DNA from: Longilinea arvoryzae
Lineage (GTDB): Bacteria; Chloroflexota; Anaerolineae; Anaerolineales; Anaerolineaceae
Assembly (NCBI RefSeq): GCF_001050235.1
Contig: NZ_DF967972.1
Span: forward strand, 1,500,822-1,564,821
Reading direction: 5' to 3'
DNA: 64,000 nucleotides
The stretch's first letter is position 1. Each line of letters begins with the position of its first letter. A program made the position numbers and the translations under genes. Under the pieces are notes generated by a model, which was not told the DNA's origin, ran no database searches, and worked only from the letters and a program-made list of their open reading frames with translations. This document shows positions 27,873-35,458 of this stretch, piece after piece.

Positions 27873-28620
27873 AGTAAATGTCGGAATCTGGGGTCATTTT
27901 TCCATTTGGGTAAATCGGCATCAACCAATTGCCCGGTTGGTCGGCCTGACGATCGGCCTGGTTGTGTTTCTTGTATTCCTGCCGCCTGATATGCGGATTG
28001 CTTATTGGGAAGGTTTACGATCCCATAAAATCCTTGCAAGTATGCTTTTGGTTTTCAGCTTACTGGCGGTCTCTCTAGTATGGACGGCCGGCCAAAAGGT
28101 GGACGCCTGGGCTTTCCTGGCCTTTAATTTGTGGGGACCACGCCCGTTATGGTTGGATCGAATGATGTTAGGTTTTACCCAAATAGGCAGTGGAATAGCT
28201 GCACTGACGATTGGCCTGGTTTTGTTTTTGACCGGCAATCACCTGTTTTCTTATAAATTCCTTCTTGGCACATTGGCGTTATGGTTGGTGGTCGAATTGT
28301 TGAAATTTCTGGTACACCGATCGCGGCCTTTCATCCGGTTAGCCCAGACACGCACCATCGGCAATCGGGCCAATGGGCGATCTTTCCCCAGCGGGCACAC
28401 CAGTCAGGCTTTTTTCATGGCAACGCTGATAGCCCAGCATTTTCATATGAGTGTTTGGGTGGTACTCCTGCTGTATACCACAGCATTCCTGGTGGGCATC
28501 ACTCGCATGTATGTCGGTGCGCATTACCCACGGGATGTCCTGGCAGGTGCCATCCTGGGCAGCGCCTGGGGGTTGCTTGGCATGATGGTCAGTGGGAATG
28601 GGATGACCCGAATTGGGTAA
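27865..28620 (+). CDS. PAP2-family membrane phosphatase
   Basis: 251 aa starting at TTG (the first possible start after an in-frame stop, with AAGGA 11 nt upstream); the DagK stop overlaps by 8 bp. Helices near 24-40, 56-73, 100-125 and on. All three acid-phosphatase motifs are present: K147-x6-RP (KFLVHRSRP), PSGH at 175-178, and R214-x5-H220-x3-D224. It dephosphorylates lipid phosphates such as phosphatidate or undecaprenyl pyrophosphate on the outer face of the membrane. The partner is likely the upstream lipid kinase. Confidence 0.9.
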   Translation: MPEVNVGIWGHFSIWVNRHQPIARLVGLTIGLVVFLVFLPPDMRIAYWEGLRSHKILASMLLVFSLLAVSLVWTAGQKVDAWAFLAFNLWGPRPLWLDRMMLGFTQIGSGIAALTIGLVLFLTGNHLFSYKFLLGTLALWLVVELLKFLVHRSRPFIRLAQTRTIGNRANGRSFPSGHTSQAFFMATLIAQHFHMSVWVVLLLYTTAFLVGITRMYVGAHYPRDVLAGAILGSAWGLLGMMVSGNGMTRIG

Positions 28621-28680
28621 AACAATCGAGAAAGAGGCGTCTTTCAGAACGCTAAGAATACCAACCCGTTTCATATTTGA

Positions 28681-28740
28681 TTTGATAGGTTTTTTATAGG
28701 TTGTTTTAGGGACATAGATAGCATATTACGAATAGGATGG
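28681..28740 (+). promoter_or_regulatory. shared stress-type upstream element, copy C (second Dps-like gene)
   Basis: TTTTTTATAG, 9 nt, GGGAC, 3 nt, GATAGC, 8 nt, CGAATAGGAT. The strongest match to copy A, and placed at about the same distance (35-37 bp) from the start of a Dps-like gene. Confidence 0.7.
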
Positions 28741-28775
28741 GGTTACAGCAAATATTGTTATGGAAAGGAAGTAAC

Positions 28776-29324
28776 TTGGAGCGCAATCGCAAGGATTCAA
28801 TCGACTCAAAGCTGCGAGTCTCTATCCAGCCAAATATTGGGCTGGATAGCGATGCTTACCGCGCGGTTGTCTTAATTCTTAACCATACACTTGCCAATGA
28901 AATGGTGCTGGCCGTAAAGACCCGCAATGCTCATTGGAATGTGACAGGAGCAGGATTCTTAGAACAGCGCATCATCCTTAATTCCCAATTTACGCAGTTA
29001 ATAGAAGCCTCTGAAAAAATCGCGGATCGAATTCGAGTACTGGGCGGGACCGTCATTTGTGATCTGAAGGAATTTCTCCAGATCGCGCGCATAAAGGAAC
29101 ATCCAGGTGAGGTGCCTGGTTATTTGGATCTTCTCGCTGACCATGAGGTTTCCATCCGTTTCTTGCGTGAGGACGCGCGGAAGTGTTCGGAACAATATGA
29201 AGACGAAGTTTCCCACGCCTTACTGGTGGACATTTTGAATCTGCACGAAAAGATGGCGTGGATGCTGCGTTCGAATATCGATCCTGAGTTGACTGCCGGC
29301 GAAAGTAGAGGAAGTCAGGGGTAA
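28776..29324 (+). CDS. second Dps-like ferritin with altered ferroxidase residues
   Basis: 182 aa. TTG 28776 is chosen because AAAGGAAG lies 5 nt before it and the product then aligns end-to-end with the first Dps-like protein (LERNRKD against MEHNRND; NIGLDSDA shared). At the five canonical ferroxidase positions it has H53, R65, N69, E80, D84. R65 is shared with the paralogue, while positions 69, 80 and 84 differ. Strong conservation elsewhere (KTRNAHWNVTGAGF, HEKMAWMLRS) argues that both copies are functional. The same promoter element is used, so both are probably stress-induced. Confidence 0.83.
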   Translation: MERNRKDSIDSKLRVSIQPNIGLDSDAYRAVVLILNHTLANEMVLAVKTRNAHWNVTGAGFLEQRIILNSQFTQLIEASEKIADRIRVLGGTVICDLKEFLQIARIKEHPGEVPGYLDLLADHEVSIRFLREDARKCSEQYEDEVSHALLVDILNLHEKMAWMLRSNIDPELTAGESRGSQG

Positions 29325-29427
29325 CGAAACCCAAACGCCTCCCGATCCGGTTGCCCGGCAGTTTACCTGTGGGATGATGATCCTTCAGACATGATTCGAA
29401 TTACGATAGAACAAGGAGTAGTGCACC

Positions 29428-29547
29428 ATGGCGAACAAGGTGAATACCAAGAAGGTCAAACGGTTACCCAAAGGCCAGCGCACTCACGTGCGCAGGTTGA
29501 AACAAGAAGCCATGAAAGAAGGCAGAGTCTATAAACCCGCTACCTAG
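29428..29547 (+). CDS. 39-aa very basic protein
   Basis: 39 aa with 13 Lys/Arg residues (ANKVNTKKVKRLPKGQR, HVRRLKQEAMKEGRV). Strong RBS AAGGAG lies 11 nt upstream of ATG. It lies between the second Dps-like gene and a CsbD-like gene. It could be a nucleic-acid-binding peptide; no family recognised. Confidence 0.5.
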   Translation: MANKVNTKKVKRLPKGQRTHVRRLKQEAMKEGRVYKPAT

Positions 29548-29581
29548 GCGGGGTATCTTCCTCGGAGGGGTCGTAACAATA

Positions 29582-29848
29582 ATGGTTCACGAGATGATCA
29601 TCAAGCGAATACCCAAAAAACCTTATGGTAAGGTTCATGACTTGTTGAGGAAACATAGCGCTGAAGATCCAGACAAGATCAACCGGAAGCGCGAACAGTT
29701 TCTGACCCTTATTCGGAATCGGTATGGTTACACCAATGAGAAGGCTGTAGACGAATTGAAACGACTGCTCGGACAATTCTACAGGACGAACCGGAGCTTT
29801 AGCCAAGATCGCACACGTCTGAAACCAAAGCATTCGGCGCCTGAATAA
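29582..29848 (+). CDS. CsbD-related small protein
   Basis: 88 aa, basic. The middle reads INRKREQFLTLIRNRYGYTN and EKAVDELKRLLGQF, recalling the CsbD C-terminal half (KYGYTRERAVEELNKH), while the N-terminus differs. GGAGGGG is 11 nt before ATG 29582; ATG 29594 is an alternative. Presumably a stress protein; function unknown. Confidence 0.65.
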   Translation: MVHEMIIKRIPKKPYGKVHDLLRKHSAEDPDKINRKREQFLTLIRNRYGYTNEKAVDELKRLLGQFYRTNRSFSQDRTRLKPKHSAPE

Positions 29849-29910
29849 CCGCATCCCGGAAAAGGGTAGCGCCCCGCAGCGAATTTGAGCCGGGCGAAAA
29901 GGAAAAAGCT

Positions 29911-30315
29911 ATGAAAAAGGAAGTGGGTTTATGGATCGATCATCGCAAGGCGGTGATTGTGACCATCGAAGACGAGATCGAAGTGACCCTGGAAATTCGA
30001 TCGAACGTGGAGAAGCACGCCCGTTTTTCCAGCGGCGCGCAATCGAAAGATCCCAATCAGCCCAAAGGATCGACCGCTGAGGATATGCGTGATCGGCAGT
30101 TTGGCGATCACCTTGACAGCTTCTATGACGGGATTATATCGATGATCCGTAAGGCTGATTCCATCTGGATTTTTGGCCCAGGCGAAGCGAAAGGCGAGCT
30201 TGAAAAACGGCTCAAACTTGCAGGACTTGGTGAGCGCATCGTGGGTATTGAAACCGTGGATAAGATGACCGATCGCCAGATTGCGACCAAAATCCGCGAC
30301 CGTTATCTGAGATGA
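29911..30315 (+). CDS. conserved protein, possibly eRF1-domain/baeRF-like
   Basis: 134 aa, soluble. It starts KKEVGLWIDHRKAVIV, has a charged middle, and ends IWIFGPGEAKGELEKRL, LGERIVGIETVDKMTDRQIA. The FGPGEAKGELEKRL strand-loop-helix resembles the central domain of bacterial eRF1-like (baeRF) proteins, which is a weak match made by eye. RBS AAAGGAAA upstream of ATG. It precedes the RNB ribonuclease by 64 bp, which would suit a role around ribosomes or RNA decay. Confidence 0.6.
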   Translation: MKKEVGLWIDHRKAVIVTIEDEIEVTLEIRSNVEKHARFSSGAQSKDPNQPKGSTAEDMRDRQFGDHLDSFYDGIISMIRKADSIWIFGPGEAKGELEKRLKLAGLGERIVGIETVDKMTDRQIATKIRDRYLR

Positions 30316-30379
30316 AAGAAGGCCATCCATGGCCGTTTGTCAGGGGTCTCTTGATTTTCACATTTGAGCGGAATGTTTT

Positions 30380-31876
30380 ATGAATGCATATGATCAAAAC
30401 CATCGGGTTATTTTACAAAGGATCGCCCATCGCGTAATGCTTGAACGCGGCCTGCTGCCTGATTTCTCTACCGATGCACTCGCAGAGCTTGAGAGCCTGC
30501 ACGTCCCAACGTTGACAACGGGTAAATCCGATGTGGGTTCACTCGCGTTTCGCGATCTGCGCAGCCTTCTGTGGGCTTCGATTGACAACGATGACTCGCG
30601 TGATTTGGATCAGCTGACCGTAGCCGAATCAATGCCCGGCGAAAAAGTAAAGATCTATGTTGCCATTGCCGACGTGGACTCTTCAATTAAGAATGGCTCC
30701 GCGATCGATGATCATGCGCGAAATAACACCACCTCGGTGTATACCGCGGCAGAGATATTTCCAATGCTGCCGGAAAAGGTTTCCACTTACATCACCTCCC
30801 TGAATTTCAGGGAGGATCGTCTTTCCATTGTCATTGAAATGTTGGTGGGCATTGACGGAACGGTGGAGGAATCGAATATTTACCGGGCCTGGGTTCGAAA
30901 TCACGCGAAACTTGCTTATAACAGTGTGGCAGCCTGGTTGGAGAAGAGTGGAGAGATTCCTGAAGGCGTTGCTGCTGTTCCCGGGCTGGCCGAGAATTTA
31001 CAATTGCAGGATCGAACAGCACAAAGGATGAAGAATTTACGCCACGTGCATGGAGCCCTCAGCCTGGAAACGATTGAGGTCAAACCGGTGTTTGACGGGG
31101 ATCAAATTCGTGCTCTCGAAATGGAAGAAAAGAACCGCGCCAAAGAAATCATCGAGGATTTTATGATTGCTGCGAACGGCGTGACGGCAAGATATTTATC
31201 AGGCAAGAAGTTTCCCTCGATCCGTCGCGTTGTACGGACGCCAAAACGATGGGAGCGGATTGTCGAAATTGCCGCGGATCACAAGTACATGCTTCCTGAG
31301 AGCCCGAATTCAAAATCACTGGAGGAATTTCTGATCAGCCAAAAAGCAGCCGATCCGTTGCGTTTCCCTGATCTGTCATTGGCTGTGATCAAGTTGTTAG
31401 GCCCCGGTGAATATATTGCCGAACAACCGGATGGAAATATCCCGGGACACTTTGGCCTGGCAGTCAAGGACTATGCCCATTCGACCGCTCCGAACAGGCG
31501 TTATCCCGACCTGCTGACGCAACGCTTACTAAAAGCTGCTCTCGAAGATCAACCTTTGCCCTACCGCATGGATGAACTGGATGCTCTGGCCGCGCATTGC
31601 ACCGAAGCAGAAGATGCGGCCAATAAAGTCGAACGTCAGGTTGGAAAATCCGCCGCAGCACTGCTGCTCGAATCAAGAATTGGCGAACAATTCGAGTCGA
31701 TTGTCACTGGCGCAGCCGACAAGGGTACCTGGGTTCGGCTGCTTTCTGTGCCAGTGGAAGGGAAGTTGGTTCAAGGATTCGAGAGGGTCGATGTCGGCGA
31801 TCGAATTCGAGTACAGCTCCTTTATGTGGACGTAGATAAAGGATTTATCGATTTCCAAAGGGTTGGGTCCAGGTAA
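30380..31876 (+). CDS. RNB-domain 3'-5' exoribonuclease (RNase II/R family, short form)
   Basis: 498 aa. An RNB catalytic domain begins at about 60 with SIDNDDSRDLDQL, whose Asp residues (D69, D71/72, D75, D77) bind the metals. RNB downstream motifs are seen (VAIADVDSSI, TSLNFREDRLS, FGLAVKDYAHSTAPNRRYPD). The last 75 residues form an S1-like RNA-binding domain. It lacks the N-terminal cold-shock domains of full RNase R (about 800 aa), so this is the short RNB form found in several phyla. It degrades single-stranded RNA; here it ends the stress cluster. Confidence 0.9.
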   Translation: MNAYDQNHRVILQRIAHRVMLERGLLPDFSTDALAELESLHVPTLTTGKSDVGSLAFRDLRSLLWASIDNDDSRDLDQLTVAESMPGEKVKIYVAIADVDSSIKNGSAIDDHARNNTTSVYTAAEIFPMLPEKVSTYITSLNFREDRLSIVIEMLVGIDGTVEESNIYRAWVRNHAKLAYNSVAAWLEKSGEIPEGVAAVPGLAENLQLQDRTAQRMKNLRHVHGALSLETIEVKPVFDGDQIRALEMEEKNRAKEIIEDFMIAANGVTARYLSGKKFPSIRRVVRTPKRWERIVEIAADHKYMLPESPNSKSLEEFLISQKAADPLRFPDLSLAVIKLLGPGEYIAEQPDGNIPGHFGLAVKDYAHSTAPNRRYPDLLTQRLLKAALEDQPLPYRMDELDALAAHCTEAEDAANKVERQVGKSAAALLLESRIGEQFESIVTGAADKGTWVRLLSVPVEGKLVQGFERVDVGDRIRVQLLYVDVDKGFIDFQRVGSR

Positions 31877-31997
31877 GGCAGAATGAATTATTACCCGACG
31901 ATCTGTCGTATGGTGGTGGTGAGAATTCACTGGGAAGAAGAATAATCGGTATTTTGTACGATGGCGAAAACTGCAGGAGTGATTCGGAAAGGAAATT

Positions 31998-32321
31998 ATG
32001 AGCAAACAACCTGTACAAGTAATTATCGGGCGTGCGGTTCAGCTAACTTCGCATGGGATGTTAGGAAGGAAGTTTGACTTCTATCCCGGTCATACTTTTC
32101 TTACGAAAGAATGGTTTTATCCGGGTGAGCTGAATGAAAACGGCGCCCAGTCGGGAAACCTCCATGATCAGTGGAGTTTTGGGACCAATACTGGAAGCGA
32201 TCTTCCTTTATTTTTTGGTGTTGAGGATGTTCAGGAAGTGGTTATTCCCTCTGATCCTGATACAGTCCAGGTTTTCAAAGGGGCACCCTTCAAGGTGATC
32301 ATCCACGATCGGCAGTCATGA
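31998..32321 (+). CDS. hypothetical protein (107 aa)
   Basis: 107 aa, soluble, beta-rich by look (QVIIGRAVQLTSHGMLGRKF, DVQEVVIPSDPDTVQVF). RBS AAAGGAAA precedes ATG 31998 by 5 nt. No domain recognised. It is the last plus-strand gene before a 600-bp structured intergenic region. Confidence 0.6.
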   Translation: MSKQPVQVIIGRAVQLTSHGMLGRKFDFYPGHTFLTKEWFYPGELNENGAQSGNLHDQWSFGTNTGSDLPLFFGVEDVQEVVIPSDPDTVQVFKGAPFKVIIHDRQS

Positions 32322-32502
32322 GATGAATAATAATTTCATTATTCTGGACAAACTCTATTTACCCTCATGCGTTTTCCCCATGCGTAAGGTGAATGGTCGT
32401 TAGCAATTCAGCAAACAAGCTTTCCTGATAAATTAACACGATCCGTTATTCCAAAACGGAACAATCGGTAGCATTGTTTATATGCCGTGAAAAAGTTACC
32501 CC

Positions 32503-32781
32503 TTGACTCTGTCATAAAAAAGTCGCTAATCTACGTCTACTAACTCGTAATCAAAGATCCTCCGGCCTCTTCTGAAGAGCGTCCCTCAGGCCAGGCTAAA
32601 TTGAATAGCCTGAGTTAAAAACGTTCCGAAATCCGGAAAATCTCTCATGACCCGGAGGTCACGTGAGTACCCTTTAGGGCAGTGGTTTCATGGCTGCCAC
32701 ATCGCCCCGATGTCCTTCGGGAGTGAAGGACGAGTCCACTCCTTACTACTGTTTCCGAGACGACCTGAAATGGTCGTTTTT
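32503..32781 (+). ncRNA. candidate structured small RNA with own promoter and terminator
   Basis: TTGACT (32503-32508) and TAATCT (32527-32532), 18 bp apart, could start a transcript near 32539. Over the next 240 nt successive hairpins can form: CTCTTC/GAAGAG (32567-32579), CTCAGGC/GCCTGAG, TTCCG/CGGAA, CTCATGACC with GGTCACGTGAG, GGCAG/CTGCC, CATCG/CGATG and TCCTTC/GAAGGA. A final ACGACC/GGTCGT stem (32760-32777) is followed by T4-T5. I do not recognise a known RNA family, and it matches no riboswitch core I know. The two short ORFs here are not convincing. Confidence 0.4.
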
Positions 32782-32843
32782 GGTTTTAACATACATCATT
32801 CCGCTGATTGTAATTCAATGGATCAATATCGGTAGGTTTTTAC

Positions 32844-32875
32844 CTGAAAACCTATCCATGCCGATAGGTTTTCAG
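32844..32875. terminator. 13-bp hairpin downstream of the lipoprotein operon
   Basis: CTGAAAACCTATC (32844-32856) pairs exactly with 32863-32875 around a 6-nt loop. It lies about 55 bp beyond the stop of the minus-strand lipoprotein, so it probably terminates that operon, though no T-tract follows. Confidence 0.45.
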
Positions 32876-32928
32876 TGATTCCGGATTTCTTGAGGCTTGT
32901 GAGTCCGAAAAGGCATAACCGTTGTTAT

Positions 32929-33549
32929 TTATCCTTCAACCTCGATACGATCCACCTGGATCTGCGAGCCGTTGTAGTCAGGGACGTTACTGAATAATGT
33001 GCCATAAAGGTGAACGATCTTGCCACTATCGCGTGCCGCTTCGATCTGTGACTGCACTTCTGGGATCGTGGAATTAATCCCAAAGGCAATGACTCCACCT
33101 AAATCCCGCCTCTCAAAATAATCGTCATATTGAGCGCCGGGCGGTGTACTCTTGACGACGCCCCACCAGTCTGATATTTCCTCCGTTGTACCAGGTGGCA
33201 TGTAACCGCCCGAGCCATTTTCAACTGGATCGCGGGTTGCTTCCATAGTTGCATTAACCGTTACGCTGGGTGTGGGGCTGGTCGGGGCTGCAGGGCCGCA
33301 CTCTCCCCGGTAATAAGCCCACTCGTCACAGGCGCTGCCGTCCGGAAAAACGCATCGTCCGCTTTGACTGCCATTGGCGGCGGTGACAATCTCAAGTTTG
33401 TTCCCGTTCTGCTCGCAATAGGCCGAAGCAGGATTGGGCATATTCACCGGAGGAACGCCAGTCGCAGTAGGTTCAGGTCTTTGGCCCTGGCGCGCCGAAC
33501 ACCCTGCCAGTGCCATCAAAATGATTGTAAAAATGAGAATCCTTTTCAT
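32929..33549 (-). CDS. DUF333-containing lipoprotein
   Basis: 206 aa. A lipoprotein signal peptide with lipobox LAGC (Cys 17) is followed by a Pro/Thr linker. A DUF333 domain (about 39-87) comes next: NPASAYCEQNGNKLEIV, then GRCVFPDGSACDEWAYYRGEC, with paired cysteines. The remainder (about 110-206) is a second domain of unknown type with a conserved-looking GTTEEISDWWGVVKSTPPG stretch. DUF333 proteins are envelope lipoproteins of unknown role. It overlaps the NmrA-like gene by ATGA. Confidence 0.85.
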   Translation of the reverse strand: MKRILIFTIILMALAGCSARQGQRPEPTATGVPPVNMPNPASAYCEQNGNKLEIVTAANGSQSGRCVFPDGSACDEWAYYRGECGPAAPTSPTPSVTVNATMEATRDPVENGSGGYMPPGTTEEISDWWGVVKSTPPGAQYDDYFERRDLGGVIAFGINSTIPEVQSQIEAARDSGKIVHLYGTLFSNVPDYNGSQIQVDRIEVEG

Positions 33550-34253
33550 TTTTTCATCTCGTATTGCTGAGCAGCGGCATATGCCAGCGCGGAAGGCGTT
33601 CGGCAGCCGACAATGGCCGGAGCCTCGTGGATAAGCGCGTTGTTCCTAAGCGCCTCAACCATGAACAGGGCGTAGTCCACACGACGTGTGATATTGCTGG
33701 CGAGAATGGGATCCCCTACGTGGAAGCTCCATACAGGCAGACCCTGGCTCTCGCCTTCTTCAAGATCGCTGCCGCGCACAACCGTCCATTGGGTATCGCT
33801 CGCAAAAATCCGCCGGCAGGCTTCCACCTGGTCGTCCATATCCGCGAAGGGAATAATCCGCGTCAGCCAGCGAACGATCTTCTCCTCTCTTTTCAAAGAT
33901 GGCGGGTACACATCCTTGCCATCCCGCGTGATATGCCAACCGCAGGAGAAGATCAGGCGCGCGCCAGGTTTGGCAAAGTCGAGTACCGCCTGAGCGGTTC
34001 CCGATGCGTAGTGATCAGACCCCCACGGTACCAGCACGGTGAGAACGCCGTCACACCCCGCCACCGCCGACCGGATCACCGCGCGGTCATTGGTCATTCC
34101 TGGCACGATATTGATCCGTCCCTTGAATGCATCCAGCTTACTGACGCTGCGCTCACGGCACACCCCGACCACTTCATAACCCCGGTCCAGCGCGTGTTGG
34201 ATCATGTACTTTCCGAGCTTTCCAGATGCACCAATGATGCAAACTTTCATCAT
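33546..34253 (-). CDS. NAD(P)-binding NmrA/atypical-SDR protein
   Basis: 235 aa with an N-terminal Rossmann motif GASGKLGKYM (8-17) and an Arg (CRER) after strand 2, favouring NADPH. It lacks the classical YxxxK active site, so it resembles NmrA/HSCARG-type redox sensors or isoflavone-reductase-like proteins. The middle gene of a compact minus-strand trio: 1 bp after the DUF4386 gene and overlapping the DUF333 lipoprotein by 4 bp. Substrate unknown. Confidence 0.85.
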   Translation of the reverse strand: MMKVCIIGASGKLGKYMIQHALDRGYEVVGVCRERSVSKLDAFKGRINIVPGMTNDRAVIRSAVAGCDGVLTVLVPWGSDHYASGTAQAVLDFAKPGARLIFSCGWHITRDGKDVYPPSLKREEKIVRWLTRIIPFADMDDQVEACRRIFASDTQWTVVRGSDLEEGESQGLPVWSFHVGDPILASNITRRVDYALFMVEALRNNALIHEAPAIVGCRTPSALAYAAAQQYEMKK

Positions 34254-34254
34254 T

Positions 34255-34959
34255 TCACCTCCCCTGGCTCGCCCTAACAGTTGCGCCAGACCAGTTCTCT
34301 GCTGCCTTGCTCACCTTACCGCGCAGGAGAATGACTCCCAGCCAGACGAACCAGATGATTTGGCTCAAGCCAAATACTCCGGTCATCAGTTCGGTCAAGC
34401 CTGGAACAAGAGAGATCATCCCCGCTGCCCCAACCAGTAAACCGAGGATATTCAGACGCTTGGGTAGTCCGCCAGCCCGTACCGCGGCCAGGCTGACCAG
34501 CAGTACAAAAAAGCCGCCCAGGATTTCGCCATTGCCGTTGCCCAGTCCGCTTGCCACGGATTCAATTCCCTGCCAGGATATCGCTGCCTGTGCCGGTTCT
34601 TTCGCATACAGGGCGACGACAGGATCGATCCCGGCATTTGCGACCATGCCGCTGGCAATCAGCGAGCCCGCCCAGATCAGCCCAATCGCGGTTGCTGCCT
34701 GCATCAATGCCGGTGCGCCGGACTTCAGCCGGTCGTACAGTGCCAGCGACAGTACAATCAGGAAAACGCCAAAGAACACGTACATAAGAAGGTTGGTCGA
34801 AAAGATGATCGCCTGTTTCTCGACGAGCAAAGCCACTTTTTGTGCGGGATCGGTGATGCTGGGGTAGTCCAGAACGGCGAGAAAGAGTACCATTCCAATC
34901 AGGTAGGCGGTTGCCAGGTACAGCGCGGCAAAACCACCCAATTTGTGTAAAGTTTTCAT
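34255..34959 (-). CDS. DUF4386-like polytopic membrane protein
   Basis: 234 aa with about six hydrophobic helices (first at 10-30, others near 53-75, 90-106, 145-165, 172-190, 196-212). It contains FSTNLLMYVFFGVFLIVLSLALYDRLK, typical of DUF4386. First gene of the operon with the NmrA-like and DUF333 genes. RBS GGAGAT lies before ATG. Function unknown. Confidence 0.8.
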   Translation of the reverse strand: MKTLHKLGGFAALYLATAYLIGMVLFLAVLDYPSITDPAQKVALLVEKQAIIFSTNLLMYVFFGVFLIVLSLALYDRLKSGAPALMQAATAIGLIWAGSLIASGMVANAGIDPVVALYAKEPAQAAISWQGIESVASGLGNGNGEILGGFFVLLVSLAAVRAGGLPKRLNILGLLVGAAGMISLVPGLTELMTGVFGLSQIIWFVWLGVILLRGKVSKAAENWSGATVRASQGR

Positions 34960-35037
34960 TTGATCTCCATTTTTGAAACAATCTGGATCACTTGCTTTGA
35001 ATGAAACTGCTTGATATGTGTCAAATTGAATGAGGAT

Positions 35038-35286
35038 TTATGTCTTGCGGACCTCCTTGGTATCTGGATGGGCAGGATTCACCGAGAGCAGGGTCAAACC
35101 CAAATTGCGTACTTTTTTGAGTATGCCATGCAGAGCGGCCTGATCTGCCACGGGACCGCTCAGGAGTGTGTCGCCATTCTCCTCCAGCGTGATGGTCAGG
35201 CCATCAAACCACTTCGCCCAGCGGGCTTCAAGATGTCCCTTGAGTCGGATCTCGTATTGCTGAATTTCAGTGTTCGGTGGGTGCAT
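35038..35286 (-). CDS. small conserved hypothetical protein (82 aa)
   Basis: 82 aa: YEIRLKGHLEARWAKWFDGL, TLLSGPVADQAALHGILKKV and RNLGLTLLSVNP. This pattern recurs widely in Chloroflexota and Actinomycetota as an uncharacterised ORF, often beside regulators. Soluble. A 10-bp inverted repeat lies about 70 bp upstream and could be its operator. Confidence 0.75.
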   Translation of the reverse strand: MHPPNTEIQQYEIRLKGHLEARWAKWFDGLTITLEENGDTLLSGPVADQAALHGILKKVRNLGLTLLSVNPAHPDTKEVRKT

Positions 35287-35356
35287 CGATTTATGCCTTT
35301 GGCATCTCTCTCGTCATCGATCTGCTATAAGATACCGTCGGGCGTGGTGAGCCGTC

Positions 35357-35386
35357 ATCACCACATGATGTGATTGATGTGGTGAT
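35357..35386. promoter_or_regulatory. 10-bp inverted repeat upstream of the 82-aa gene
   Basis: ATCACCACAT (35357-35366) and its exact complement (35377-35386) are separated by 10 nt, so equivalent bases lie about two helical turns apart. This suits a dimeric regulator site for the downstream minus-strand gene, or a hairpin. Confidence 0.35.
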
Positions 35387-35397
35387 TGGCAGCAATG

Positions 35398-35436
35398 AAA
35401 AAGCCCCGCAGGTCGCATCGAAATCCTGCCGGGGCT
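35398..35436 (-). terminator. intrinsic terminator of the LuxR/MalT-like gene
   Basis: On the minus strand, AGCCCCGGCAGG pairs with CCTGCGGGGCT (one bulge) and is followed by five T residues. It lies 22 bp after the LuxR stop. Confidence 0.8.
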
Positions 35437-35458
35437 GCAATGGGTACCTCCAGGAAAG

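Noticed and set aside
32647..32878. Two overlapping 62-codon frames in the structured intergenic region
   Set aside because: They overlap each other and the predicted hairpins; the one hydrophobic stretch is not enough to call a membrane peptide.
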